A stretch of DNA of 64,000 nucleotides from Ruminococcus sp. AF46-10NS (lineage in GTDB: Bacteria > Bacillota > Clostridia > Lachnospirales > Lachnospiraceae): assembly GCF_003474435.1 (NCBI RefSeq), contig NZ_QRNF01000011.1, positions 1-64,000 of the forward strand. Reading direction: 5' to 3'. The position numbers and the translations under genes are program-made. The notes under the pieces are model-generated. The model ran no database searches, was not told the origin of the DNA, and saw only the letters and a program-made list of their open reading frames with translations. Shown here piece after piece: positions 36,312 through 46,093 of this stretch (position 1 is the first letter of the stretch; the number at the start of each line of letters is the position of its first letter).

Positions 36312-38507
36312 ATGAAATCATTAGTTATCGCGGAGAAGCCATCCGTTGCCAGAGATATCGCCAGAGTTCTCCACTGTAATCAGAAAGGGAACGGAACCCT
36401 TGAGGGGAAGGATTATGTAGTAACCTGGGCACTGGGCCATCTGGTAACACTGGCTGATCCGGAAGAATACGATAAAAAATATACGAAATGGGAGCTTGCA
36501 ACCCTTCCCATGATGCCTGAGAAGATGAAACTGGTGGTGATCCGCCAGACATCCAGGCAGTATAATGCAGTGAAGACACAGCTTTACAGGAAGGATATCG
36601 GAGAGATCATCATTGCCACAGATGCAGGCCGTGAGGGAGAACTGGTTGCCAGATGGATTCTTGCCAAGGCAGACTGCCATAAACCTATCAAACGTCTGTG
36701 GATCTCATCTGTAACGGATAAGGCGATCAGAGATGGATTCGCACACCTTAAGAATGGTCATGATTATGATAATCTCTACCGTGCTGCACAGGCGAGGGCG
36801 GAGGCAGACTGGCTGGTTGGAATGAATGGAACAAGAGCACTGACCTGCAAATATAATGCACAGCTTTCCTGTGGACGGGTGCAGACACCGACACTTGCCA
36901 TGATCGCAAGGCGAGAGCAGGAGATACGGGAATTCAGGCCGGAAGATTATTACGGGATTACCTTACAGGCAGGGAATGTGTGCTGGACATGGAGAGACAA
37001 AAAGAGCGGAAGCCTCCGGACCTTTAAGAAAGAACGTGCACAGGAGATCCAGGCGAAAGCAGGAAAAAGCAGCTTCACAGTAACCAAAGTATCCAGAAAA
37101 CCGAAGAAAACGTTTTCGCCGGGACTCTATGATCTGACAACACTTCAGAGAGAAGCCAATCAGAAATATGGATTTTCCGCAAAGGAAACCTTAAATATCA
37201 TGCAGAGACTGTATGAGAACCATAAGGTACTTACCTATCCGCGAACTGATTCCAGATATATAGGAAAAGATGTGGTTCCTACTATTAAGGAGCGTCTCCA
37301 GGCATGCGGAACAGGTCCTTACCGGAAACTTGCGGGAGCACTTGCCAATAAGCCGATCCAGGCCAATGCAGGTTTTGTAGACGATAAGAAGGTCAGCGAC
37401 CATCATGCGATCATTCCTACAGAACAGTTTGTACAGCTGGACCATATGACCAATGAAGAACGAAAGATCTATGATATGGTCGTGCGGAGGTTTTTAAGCG
37501 TGCTGTATCCGCCGGCTGTATTCGAGCAGGTAAGTATGGAAGGAACAGCAGCAGGAGAGACTTTTGCAGCAAGCGGACGTATTGTGAAAAGTGCAGGATG
37601 GAGAGAAGTATACGAAGGCGGCTGGCAGGACGACGAGGAGGATGATTCCCGGGAAAAGCTGAAAGATCAGAAGCTTCCGGAGCTGAAAGAAGGAGAAAAC
37701 CTTACAGTGGAATCAGCTTCACTTACTAACGGAAAAACGAAACCGCCGGCAAGATTTACAGAAGCCACCCTTCTTGGCGCTATGGAGAATCCGGTTCATT
37801 TTATGGAGAGCCACGACAAAAAGGCTGCCAGAACATTGGGGGAGACAGGCGGACTTGGAACTGTTGCAACAAGAGCTGATATCATTGAGAAGCTTTTTAA
37901 CAGTTTTATGATGGAAAAAAGAGGAAATGATATATATATCACGTCCAAAGCGAAACAGCTTCTGGAACTTGTGCCTGAAGATCTGAAAAAACCTGAGCTT
38001 ACAGCTGACTGGGAGATGAAGCTTTCCGATATTGCCTGCGGAAAACTCCGTCAGGATAAATTCCTCACAGGAATCCGTGAGTATGCCTGCGAGATCGTAG
38101 ATGAGATCAAGAGTGGACAGGGAACTTTCCGCCATGATAATATGACAAACAAGAAATGTCCGAACTGCGGCAAACATCTTCTTGCAGTTAACGGAAAAAA
38201 TGCCAGTATGCTGGTGTGTGAGGACAGAGAGTGCGGATACAGGGAGACTGTTTCTAGGACAACCAATGCGCGCTGCCCGAAATGCCACAAGCGTATGGAG
38301 ATGCTTCTGAAAGGAAAAGAAGAGACCTTTGTGTGCAGGTGCGGATATAAAGAGAAACTTTCCTCTTTCCAGGCAAGAAGAGCCAGGGAAGGTGCAGGTG
38401 TTAATAAAAAGGATGTGCAGCGCTATCTTAAGAAGCAGCAGAAAGAGGCCAATGAGCCGGTGAATAACGCATTTGCACAGGCATTGTCCGGGATTAAACT
38501 GGATTAG
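36312..38507 (+). CDS. topB: DNA topoisomerase III
   Basis: A type IA topoisomerase that decatenates DNA through single-strand passage. The 731 residues start with the Toprim domain (SLVIAEKPSVARDIARVL, with DAGREGE near residue 105), then the catalytic core with TYPRTDSRYI (active Tyr near residue 311), and a C-terminal zinc ribbon (CPNCGKHL, CPKCHKRM). Length and zinc-binding tail fit chromosomal TopB of Clostridia; conjugative elements also carry topB copies, but no element genes surround it. Confidence 0.95.
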   Translation: MKSLVIAEKPSVARDIARVLHCNQKGNGTLEGKDYVVTWALGHLVTLADPEEYDKKYTKWELATLPMMPEKMKLVVIRQTSRQYNAVKTQLYRKDIGEIIIATDAGREGELVARWILAKADCHKPIKRLWISSVTDKAIRDGFAHLKNGHDYDNLYRAAQARAEADWLVGMNGTRALTCKYNAQLSCGRVQTPTLAMIARREQEIREFRPEDYYGITLQAGNVCWTWRDKKSGSLRTFKKERAQEIQAKAGKSSFTVTKVSRKPKKTFSPGLYDLTTLQREANQKYGFSAKETLNIMQRLYENHKVLTYPRTDSRYIGKDVVPTIKERLQACGTGPYRKLAGALANKPIQANAGFVDDKKVSDHHAIIPTEQFVQLDHMTNEERKIYDMVVRRFLSVLYPPAVFEQVSMEGTAAGETFAASGRIVKSAGWREVYEGGWQDDEEDDSREKLKDQKLPELKEGENLTVESASLTNGKTKPPARFTEATLLGAMENPVHFMESHDKKAARTLGETGGLGTVATRADIIEKLFNSFMMEKRGNDIYITSKAKQLLELVPEDLKKPELTADWEMKLSDIACGKLRQDKFLTGIREYACEIVDEIKSGQGTFRHDNMTNKKCPNCGKHLLAVNGKNASMLVCEDRECGYRETVSRTTNARCPKCHKRMEMLLKGKEETFVCRCGYKEKLSSFQARRAREGAGVNKKDVQRYLKKQQKEANEPVNNAFAQALSGIKLD

Positions 38508-38622
38508 ATAACAGATAGAGCATGTTCACGAAACAGCAGTCGAAGCCTGAAAAGCGCCGGCAATTCCGGAATAGTGTGATCAGGTGCATGCATGCAGGAC
38601 AGCAGAAAGAGAGGATTCGGAT

Positions 38623-39060
38623 ATGGGATTACAGGATGACAGAATGTCAGGAAACATTCAGGATATAGCAAGATTGATCACAAGACTTCTTCTTCAGGGA
38701 GATATGCCGCAGTATACACTTCCGGCAGCAGAAGTAGATTATACGGAAGCAGATCAGCTTTTTTCAAAAATCATAGGACTGGCAGACGAGGGAGATATCA
38801 ACGGGGCAGAGAACGAGCTTCTTATGAACATGGAGGATGATGATCCGGAATATCTGGAACTTGCCCTTACATTTTATCTTTATCTCAATGATATGGACGG
38901 TGATTATCTGGATGACCATGATTATTCCAGAGAAGAGATCCTGGATGGTTTGAAGAGTCTTGCTGAAGACTGGGGAGTAACGGGACTGGAGACCTGGTGT
39001 AATGCGGCGGGAAGTTACGCTGGAGGAGATTTCCGACGGCCGTTTATACGAAGCAAATGA
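38623..39060 (+). CDS. DUF6483-like hypothetical protein
   Basis: The 145-residue acidic protein is probably helical throughout, with the pattern DIARLITRLLLQGDMPQY, then FSKIIGLADEGDINGAENEL, which I associate with the uncharacterised DUF6483 family of Clostridia. I chose the ATG at 38623 because AGAGAGGA lies 10 bp before it; an upstream ATG at 38584 is possible. The C-terminus overlaps the next gene by 59 bp, more than usual, so the last 20 residues deserve a check. Function unknown. Confidence 0.65.
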   Translation: MGLQDDRMSGNIQDIARLITRLLLQGDMPQYTLPAAEVDYTEADQLFSKIIGLADEGDINGAENELLMNMEDDDPEYLELALTFYLYLNDMDGDYLDDHDYSREEILDGLKSLAEDWGVTGLETWCNAAGSYAGGDFRRPFIRSK

Positions 39061-39672
39061 CATGGTAAAAGCAGACTGCCAGGACTGCAAGGGATGTTTT
39101 GACTGCTGTACGGGAATGGGGGATTCTGTTGTGCTGGATCCTCTGGATGTATGGCGTTTAAGCCAGGGACTTCATTTAAGCCCGGATCAGCTACTTGCAG
39201 GAAAAATTGAGCTTGGCGTTACAGACGGGAATATTTTGCCGCATCTTAAGATGACAGGAGCAGATGAACGCTGCATATTTCTGGATGGAAACGGACGGTG
39301 CTCCATTCACAGCTTCCGTCCGGGCTTCTGCCGATTGTTTCCGCTGGGAAGATACTATGAGGACGGCAGCTTTAAATACATTCTTCAGATCCACGAGTGC
39401 AAAAAGACCAGCCGCAGTAAGATCAAGGTCCGGAAATGGTAGATACACCGGATTTCAAAAATTATGAAAAATTTGTCTGCGACTGGCATTATTTTCTTCT
39501 GGATGTCCAGGAAGTTCTCTATGAGAGCGAGGACAGTGATCTGATCCGAAATCTGAACATGTATGTGGTGAACCAGTTTTACCGGAAGCCTTATGATGAG
39601 AAGCGGGATTTTTATGAGCAGTTTTATGAGCGGCTTGCAGCAGGTAAACAACTGCTCAGTCTGGGAGTATAA
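39002..39672 (+). pseudogene. YkgJ-family cysteine cluster protein with one frameshift
   Basis: The N-terminal piece (39002-39442) starts VTLEEISDGRLYEANDMVKADC and has the metal-binding cysteines CQDCKGCFDCC plus a later CSIHSFRPGFC. It ends in KIKVRKW followed by a stop, and the next frame resumes at once with VDTPDFKNYEKFVCDWHYF up to 39672. One extra G at 39438-39439 joins them into 223 residues, the usual length. YkgJ proteins bind zinc or an Fe-S cluster; their role is unknown. As with the other broken genes here, sequencing error is the likeliest cause. Confidence 0.78.
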
Positions 39673-39764
39673 TGCGTAGTTTGCTTTAATGCGGATATCT
39701 GCATATTATCCTGAAGATGTATGCAGAGTTTTTTATGCGGAGGAAAGAAAGGATTTTTTGACAT

Positions 39765-40664
39765 ATGAACTTAAATCAGCTCACATATTTTGTGACTCTT
39801 GCCCAGATCGAAAATTATACCAGAGCAGCCAAGAGGCTGGATATTACGCAGCCAAGTCTGAGTCATGCGATTTCCAACCTTGAAAAGGAGCTTAAGGTTC
39901 CCCTTTTTGAGCGTCACGGAAGAAATGTGACCATGACCAAATACGGGGAAATGTTTCTGAAATATGTGCAGGACTCCTTACATATCCTGAATCTTGGGGT
40001 GGAGAGAATACAGGAAGCGGCAAGAATTCCGGGAGGAAGTATTTCCATCGGGTACATCCATACCCAGGGACGCCGGTTTATCCCGGAGCTTGTCCGCGGG
40101 TTTCTGAATGAGCAGGAAGGAAAAAAGGTTGATTTCCATTTCCAGAATGCAGCTACAGGAACACTGATCCGGGGGCTGAAGGAGGAAAAGTTTGATGTGA
40201 TTTTCTGTTCCCGTGCTGAAGGAGAAAAAGAAATCAGCTTTGTGCCGGTAGCGGAAGAAAAGCTGGTGGCTGTAGTGCCGGAGAACCATGCCCTGGCAGG
40301 CAGAAATACAGTGACAATAGAAGAATTGGGACAATATCCACAGGTGACTTTTACTCCTACCAGCGGATTGTATTTTGTGGTACGGGAGCTTTTTGAAAAA
40401 GAGGGGATCGTACCGGAAACTGTTTTTGAAGTGGAAGAGGATGGTGCACTTGCAGGAATGGTGGCAGAAGGTTTTGGTGTGGGAATCGTGCCGGATGTGC
40501 CGGTGATCCATACCTTGCCTGTGGAGATCCTGAATATTGAGAATCTTCATTATCGCCGTTACATATATATGGGAATGCTGAAAAACAGGTATCAGGGATC
40601 TCTTGTGGAGCAGTTCAGGGATTATATCTTCAGGCATTACCGGATCTATGAAGTGCTACAGTAG
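39765..40664 (+). CDS. LysR-family transcriptional regulator
   Basis: The 299 residues comprise an N-terminal helix-turn-helix (1-60, with TQPSLSHAISNLEKEL) and the effector-binding domain (from about 90). It is clearly related to the second LysR gene at 41875-42783: the first 55 residues match at most positions, including YFVTLAQIE/YFVTLAHLE and SHAIS-LE-EL. The two flank the chorismate mutase-shikimate kinase gene. The subgroup resembles CynR/CysL-type regulators. The effector is unknown; an aromatic or shikimate-type acid is a reasonable guess from context. Confidence 0.92.
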   Translation: MNLNQLTYFVTLAQIENYTRAAKRLDITQPSLSHAISNLEKELKVPLFERHGRNVTMTKYGEMFLKYVQDSLHILNLGVERIQEAARIPGGSISIGYIHTQGRRFIPELVRGFLNEQEGKKVDFHFQNAATGTLIRGLKEEKFDVIFCSRAEGEKEISFVPVAEEKLVAVVPENHALAGRNTVTIEELGQYPQVTFTPTSGLYFVVRELFEKEGIVPETVFEVEEDGALAGMVAEGFGVGIVPDVPVIHTLPVEILNIENLHYRRYIYMGMLKNRYQGSLVEQFRDYIFRHYRIYEVLQ

Positions 40665-40688
40665 AATCTCTGTGAAAAAATTCTCATG

Positions 40689-40726
40689 AAAAATCTCTGC
40701 TTCTGTAATGAGGTGGAGATTTTTTT
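40689..40726 (+). terminator. Terminator of the first LysR gene
   Basis: AAAAATCTC pairs with GAGATTTTT (40689-40697 with 40716-40724) across an 18-nt loop, with a T-run. Confidence 0.7.
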
Positions 40727-40806
40727 GAACACAGATCCAGGAGTGATTACTAAAAACCATAAAAATAATCTATAGATCACATGTATAAATTCAATGAAAG
40801 TTTAGG

Positions 40807-40835
40807 TTGAGATAAAAATGGCCAGTTGGTATAAT
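40807..40835 (+). promoter_or_regulatory. Promoter of the chorismate mutase-shikimate kinase gene
   Basis: TTGAGA (40807-40812), 17 bp, TATAAT (40830-40835) with TGG extended -10, 78 bp before the start. Among the strongest-looking promoters in the window. Confidence 0.75.
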
Positions 40836-40912
40836 AAGAACAGACACTTAGTTTAAAGTGATAAAGCGATGACGGAAATCCGTGATAAAATGAACGAAGT
40901 AAAGGAGACATT

Positions 40913-41701
40913 ATGAACCAGTTAGAAGTATTAAGAGAGAGCCTTGGACAGTGCGATGAGATCATCCTGGATGCACTGCTTATGAGAAACAGAATCGTTG
41001 AGGACATCATGGTATACAAGGAAGCTCATGATCTTCCTGTACTGCAGCCGGAGCAGGAGGCGAAGCAGAAGGGATGGCTGGAAGCCAGAATGGAAGGCAG
41101 ACGCCACAAGAAAGAAGTAAACGATGTTTTTGCAAGCATCACACAGAACAGTAAGAGAATCCAGTCCAGAAATCTCTTTAATTACAACATTTTCCTTATC
41201 GGATTCATGGGCGCAGGTAAATCTACAATTTCTGACTACCTGAAGAATGCACTGGCCATGGATGTAGTTGAGATGGATCAGTGTATCGTGGAGAGACAGG
41301 GAATGAGCATTTCCGATATCTTTGAGACTTACGGAGAAGAGTATTTCCGTGAGCTTGAGACCAACCTTCTCATTGAGATGCAGTCCAGATCTAATGTTGT
41401 AGTATCCTGTGGCGGTGGTGTCCCGATGCGGGAGCGCAATGTTGCTGAGATGAAAAAAAATGGCCGTGTCGTACTCCTTACTGCAAAGCCGGAAACTATT
41501 CTGGAACGTGTAAAGGATAATCATGACCGTCCGTTACTTGAGAACAACAAAAATGTTTCATTTATCGCTGACCTGTTGGAGAAGCGTCGTGCGAAATACG
41601 AGGCAGCAGCAGACATCGTGATCCAGACAGACGGAAAGAGTGAACTTGAGATCTGTGAGGAGCTGATCCACAGACTTCGTGAGACAGATGCGAATAAATA
41701 A
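40913..41701 (+). CDS. aroK: Chorismate mutase-shikimate kinase fusion
   Basis: A bifunctional enzyme of 262 residues. Residues 1-85 form an AroQ-type chorismate mutase (helical; LRESLGQCDEIILDALLMRN, then DIMVYKEAHDLPVLQPEQE), which turns chorismate into prephenate. Residues 90-260 are a shikimate kinase with P-loop GFMGAGKST (97-105), Asp122, GGG at 167-169 and the RPLL lid. Non-adjacent steps of one pathway are thus joined. AAAGGAGACATT precedes the ATG. It stands between two LysR genes with its own promoter. Biosynthetic role; the symbol refers to the kinase half only. Confidence 0.9.
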   Translation: MNQLEVLRESLGQCDEIILDALLMRNRIVEDIMVYKEAHDLPVLQPEQEAKQKGWLEARMEGRRHKKEVNDVFASITQNSKRIQSRNLFNYNIFLIGFMGAGKSTISDYLKNALAMDVVEMDQCIVERQGMSISDIFETYGEEYFRELETNLLIEMQSRSNVVVSCGGGVPMRERNVAEMKKNGRVVLLTAKPETILERVKDNHDRPLLENNKNVSFIADLLEKRRAKYEAAADIVIQTDGKSELEICEELIHRLRETDANK

Positions 41702-41735
41702 TCGCTGATCATAAAGCAGAATATTTTTTACATAT

Positions 41736-41804
41736 AAAAAAGGACAGATGTCCGATAAACCGTACAGAGATAAGGCGGGAATCAGGCAGTTGTCCTTTTA
41801 TTAT
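41736..41804. terminator. Hairpin terminator, possibly bidirectional
   Basis: TAAAAAAGGACA pairs with TGTCCTTTTA over a 44-nt loop with some inner pairing. It lies between the kinase fusion gene and the convergent LysR gene. Confidence 0.5.
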
Positions 41805-41874
41805 CGAATACAAATCGTAAATATCCATTTGATAATGAAACTTTCGGACAGCAGATGACTGATCTGCCGTCCGC

Positions 41875-42783
41875 TTAATTGGTCTTATAAAAGATTTCTT
41901 TTGAGGTAGTCTCGATCACAAACTTCTTAAACGATTCCACAACCGGCGGATGATAAACATCTTTCAGCATGGCCATATAAAAATTTCTCTGCCAGCTTGG
42001 TGAAACAAGAGGCAGGATCTTAAGATCCAGAGAATGAAGGATAGGGATATCCGGGGCAATGCAGATGCCGAAGTCATTGGCAACAAACCCTGCGGCAACC
42101 TGATCCTCATCAATCTCAAAAGCAACATCCGGGTACTGGCCGATGCTCTTAAACAGCTGGTCAATGATCTGGCGCAGGCCGCTTCGCTTCTTGAAGATGA
42201 TCTGCCTGTATGGAAGCGTTTCCTCCAGATGTATCTCGGATTTCTCAGCAAGAGGATGTTCCGGTGGAACGATGACGACCAGATCCTGCTTGGCAACCGG
42301 AATAAATTCGATCAGCGGTTCGTCGTCAAATTTGGAACAGAAGCCGATATCGTATTTTTTCTCTTTCAGTCCGGTGAGGATATCACCGGTAAGCACCTTA
42401 TCACAGAACAGATTGAAATTGATCTTTTTTTCTTTGTTGGCATTAAGAAAGCTACGGATGATCTTCGGCATAAAGTCAACACCCAGAGTTCTGAGAAAAG
42501 CCACATCGATCTGTCCTTCTCCCTTTCCTGCAAGCTGGAGACCGTTTACAGAGGAATCCAGCCGGTTCAGGGTTTGTTCCACATCCTCCAGAAAAGACTT
42601 GCCATATTTGGTGAGAGAAACATTCCGTCCGTTTTTTTCAAATAATTTCACTCCAAGCTCTTCCTCCAGAGAAGAGATCGCGTGACTTAGGCTGGGCTGT
42701 GTGATGGCCAGAACATCCGCAGCTTTTGTATAATGTTCCAGATGAGCCAGTGTCACGAAATAGCGAAGATGATACAGATTCAT
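41875..42783 (-). CDS. LysR-family regulator divergent from the quinate/shikimate-type cluster
   Basis: 302 residues: helix-turn-helix in 1-60 (TQPSLSHAISSLEEEL) and an effector domain with the usual SGLRQIIDQLF and DFGICIAPDIPIL segments. Its gene is transcribed away from the TIM-barrel gene at 43070 across a 286-bp region, the classical LysR arrangement for control of a neighbouring catabolic operon. It is a paralogue of the regulator at 39765. I infer that it activates the 43-50 kb operon in response to quinate, shikimate or a relative. GAAAGGAGTATT precedes the ATG. Confidence 0.92.
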   Translation of the reverse strand: MNLYHLRYFVTLAHLEHYTKAADVLAITQPSLSHAISSLEEELGVKLFEKNGRNVSLTKYGKSFLEDVEQTLNRLDSSVNGLQLAGKGEGQIDVAFLRTLGVDFMPKIIRSFLNANKEKKINFNLFCDKVLTGDILTGLKEKKYDIGFCSKFDDEPLIEFIPVAKQDLVVIVPPEHPLAEKSEIHLEETLPYRQIIFKKRSGLRQIIDQLFKSIGQYPDVAFEIDEDQVAAGFVANDFGICIAPDIPILHSLDLKILPLVSPSWQRNFYMAMLKDVYHPPVVESFKKFVIETTSKEIFYKTN

Positions 42784-42967
42784 TTTTCAATACTCCTTTC
42801 GTAAGTTTATCTGAATGTTTTGCTTCGGACAGATCCCCGGTAAGTCGGACAGACATAAGAGATTTGCCGGGCCGTATGCAGTGACGGCGGCAATACGGCT
42901 GAATATGTTTTATATAGTATAACATGATATATTGATAAAATCTATGAATTCTCCTGGTACAATCAAT

Positions 42968-42996
42968 TTGTTTTGTATTTAACAAAGTTATATAAT
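42968..42996 (+). promoter_or_regulatory. Promoter of the quinate/shikimate-type operon
   Basis: TTGTTT (42968-42973), 17 bp, TATAAT (42991-42996), 74 bp before the TIM-barrel gene. The region up to 42784 is AT-rich with several ATA-type inverted repeats that could hold LysR sites; I cannot fix one. Confidence 0.6.
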
Positions 42997-43069
42997 GCTT
43001 ATAGAAAAAAGATACAAAATAATTTAAAAAAAACCAAAAAAATTATTTATATTTTCAGGAGGAATTACC

Positions 43070-43909
43070 ATGTCAAAAGAATTTCCAATTACAATCAGTT
43101 CCTGGACACTTGGGGATCAGTGCAAATTTGAGGACCGTGTAAAAGCTGCCAAAGAGGCTGGCTATGAGGGAATCGGCCTGAGAGCGGAAACCTACGTAGA
43201 TGCCCTGAATGAGGGACTTTTCGATAAGGATATCCTGGCAATCCTGGATAAATATGACATGAAGGTAACAGAGGTTGAGTACATCGTGCAGTGGGCAGAG
43301 GAGCATCGTTCCTATGAGCAGAAATATAAAGAACAGCTCTGTTTCCATATGTGTGAATTATTTAACGTGAAACAGATTAACTGCGGACTGATGGAGAACT
43401 ATTCCGTAGAGTACACAGCACAGAAGCTTCGTGAGCTTTGCCACAGAGCAGGCAAATACATCATCGGTGTTGAGCCAATGCCATACAGCGGAATCCCGGA
43501 TGTGAAAAAAGGATGGGCTGTTGTAAAAGCTGCTGACTGCGAGAATGCAAAGCTGATCCTTGATACATGGCACTGGGTAAGAGCAAACCAGCCGATCGAG
43601 CTTTCCGTACTTGAGGGAATCCCGGCAGACAAGATCGTATCCATCCAGATCAACGATGTATGGGAAAGACCATATGCAACAACGATCTTAAGAGATGAGT
43701 CCATGCATGACCGTCTTGCTCCTGGAACAGGAATCGGAACAACTGTGCCGTTCGTAAAAATGATCAAAGAAAAAGGCATTAAGCCAAATGCCATCGGCGT
43801 AGAGGTTATCAGCGATGCAAACCTTGAAAAAGGTATCGAGTATGCTGCAAAACATACATATGAGAACACAAGGAAGGTACTGGAAGAGGCTTGGCCGGAA
43901 GTACTGTAA
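43070..43909 (+). CDS. TIM-barrel sugar phosphate isomerase/epimerase-like protein (candidate 3-dehydroshikimate dehydratase)
   Basis: The 279-residue protein belongs to the xylose isomerase-like TIM-barrel superfamily. Likely metal ligands are the Glu in IGVEPMPYSG, the Asp in LILDTWHWVRA, a His further on, and the Glu in IGVEVISDA. This superfamily includes sugar epimerases and also AsbF/QuiC-type 3-dehydroshikimate dehydratases that yield protocatechuate. The latter fits the context, where dehydroquinase and shikimate dehydrogenases follow, but the sequence alone does not prove it. AGGAGG before ATG. It heads the operon. Confidence 0.75.
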   Translation: MSKEFPITISSWTLGDQCKFEDRVKAAKEAGYEGIGLRAETYVDALNEGLFDKDILAILDKYDMKVTEVEYIVQWAEEHRSYEQKYKEQLCFHMCELFNVKQINCGLMENYSVEYTAQKLRELCHRAGKYIIGVEPMPYSGIPDVKKGWAVVKAADCENAKLILDTWHWVRANQPIELSVLEGIPADKIVSIQINDVWERPYATTILRDESMHDRLAPGTGIGTTVPFVKMIKEKGIKPNAIGVEVISDANLEKGIEYAAKHTYENTRKVLEEAWPEVL

Positions 43910-44022
43910 TTAATATAAGAAATTAATATTTCAGACGAACCCCTGTTTCCGACGTCATACCGGTGACAGGGCGTTCCAGTGAGAGAAACAAAAAGATTGT
44001 TTCAGAGGAAAGGAGAACGCAT

Positions 44023-45949
44023 ATGAAATTCAATGCGATGTTTCAGCCGATCGAGATCGGTCCTATGACAGTAAAGAACCGTTTTGTTGTTCCTCCAATG
44101 GGAAATAACTTTGCAAACACAGACGGAACAATGAGTGAGCAGTCCGCTGCATATTACAGAGAAAGAGCAAAAGGCGGATTTGGTCTGATCACCATCGAGG
44201 CTACTGTAGTTCACAAGGGAGCAAAGGGCGGCCCGCGTAAACCATGTCTTTATGACGACTCTACTATCGAGAGCTTCCGCAAGGTCATCGATGGATGTCA
44301 TGCAGAAGGTGCAAAGGTGTCTATCCAGCTTCAGAATGCAGGTCCTGAAGGAAATGCAAAGAACGCAGGAGCACCGATCACAGCAGCAACCAGTATCCCG
44401 TCAGTGTGCGGCCGTGATATTCCGAAGCAGCTTACAACTGAGGAAGTTTACGAGCTGATCAAAGGCTACGGAGAAGCTGCAAGAAGAGCAATGGAAGCAG
44501 GAGCAGATGCTGTTGAGATCCATATGGCACACGGCTATCTGGTAAGTACCTTCCTCTCTCCAAGAACAAACAAGAGAGTTGATGAGTTTGGCGGATGCTT
44601 TGAGAACCGTATGCGTTTTTCCCGTCTGATCATCGAGGAGGGTTAAAAAAGCAACACAGGGAAAAATTGCAGTTCTTGCAAGAATCAACTGTGCGGACGA
44701 GGTCCCAGGTGGACTTGATGTTCACGACAGTGCAGCGATCGCAGCATATCTGGAAAGCTGTGGACTGGACGGGCTCCATGTATCCCGTGCTGTTCATATC
44801 AAGGATGAGTTTATGTGGGCACCGACCGTTATCCACGGTGGATTCTCCGCAGCAGAGGTTGAGGAGATCAAACGTGCGGTAAATATCCCGGTGATCACAG
44901 TTGGACGTTATACAGAGCCGCAGTTCGCAGAGCTGATGGTAAAAGAAGGAAGAGCAGACCTTGTAGCATTCGGACGTCAGAGCCTTGCAGATCCGGCTAT
45001 GCCGAAGAAGGCACAGGAAGAGCGTCTTGAGGATATGACTCCTTGTATCGCCTGTCTTCAGGGCTGTGTTGCAAACATGTATGCAGGAAATCCGGTATGC
45101 TGTCTGACCAATCCGTTCCTGGGTCATGAGGCAGAGCCGCTTGAGAAAGCTGAAGAGCCGAAGAAGGTTATGGTTATCGGTGGCGGTGTTGCAGGACTTT
45201 CCGCCGCATTTATCGCAAAGGAGAGAGGCCATGAGGTAACACTTTATGAGGCAGGAGATGTTCTCGGCGGAAACATGAGACTTGCTGCATATCCGCCAGG
45301 AAAAGGTGATATCACAAACATGATCCGCAGCTACATCCATCGCTGCCAGAAGGATGGCGTTAAGATCGTGATGAACTGTGAGGTAACTCCGGAGCTTATC
45401 AAAGAAGAGAAGCCGGACAGTGTGATCATCGCAACCGGTTCAAAGACTTTGATCCTTCCAATCGAGGGAATCGATAATCCGGCTATCATCCACGGCTCAG
45501 ACCTTCTGGATGGCAAGAGAGCAGCAGGCAAAAAGGTTCTCGTTGTCGGCGGTGGAATGGTTGGATGCGAGACAGCTGCATTCTTAGGCGAGCAGGAGCA
45601 TGATGTAACTGTTATCGAGTTCCGTGATACCGTAGGTGCAGATGTGATCCACGAGCACAGAGTATATCTGATGAAGGATTTCGAGGATTACGGAATCAGG
45701 GAGATCACCGGAGCAAAGGTATGCAAGTTCTATGAAGACGGTGTAGAATACGAGACAGCTGACGGAGTACGTCACGAGTCAAGAGGATATGATTCTGTGA
45801 TCCTTTCCATGGGATTCCGCAACTACAATCCTCTGGAGGAGAAGATCAAGGATCTTGTGCCTGAGACACATGTGATTGGAGATGCTATCCGTGCAAGACG
45901 TGCACTGGATGCAACAAAAGAGGCTTATGAGGTAGCTTCCAGGATCTGA
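44023..45949 (+). pseudogene. Old Yellow Enzyme-type Fe-S flavoprotein (BaiCD/BaiH, 2-enoate reductase family), one frameshift
   Basis: Corrected by one base it has 641 residues: an FMN-binding TIM barrel (start MFQPIEIGPMTVKNRFVVPP; HGYLVSTFLSPRTNKRVDEF), a [4Fe-4S] site (CIACLQGC, then a fourth Cys), and an FAD/NAD(P) part with two Rossmann motifs (VMVIGGGVAGLSAAF and VLVVGGGMVGCETAAF). The family reduces activated C=C bonds, as in bile acid, dienoyl-CoA and enoate reduction. The frame breaks at GGG 44640-44642: one G too many turns EEVKKATQG into a stop. AAAGGAGAACGC precedes the ATG at 44023. It is a paralogue of the gene at 51888. A true lesion cannot be excluded. Confidence 0.88.
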
Positions 45950-46093
45950 TCTGCCAATCGCTGATCGTATTGATACAAAAGAAAATAACTATCCGGTAAA
46001 ATGGACAGTATAAAAATTAAAAAGATGGCCCGACAGACATCGGAGAAAAATAATCCGGTGTCTGTCAGGGGGAAATGCAGGAGGTAAAAAGAA

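Noticed and set aside
36312..38507. topB as a marker of an integrated conjugative element
   Set aside because: No relaxase, type IV secretion, integrase or attachment site genes surround it; the neighbours are housekeeping genes.
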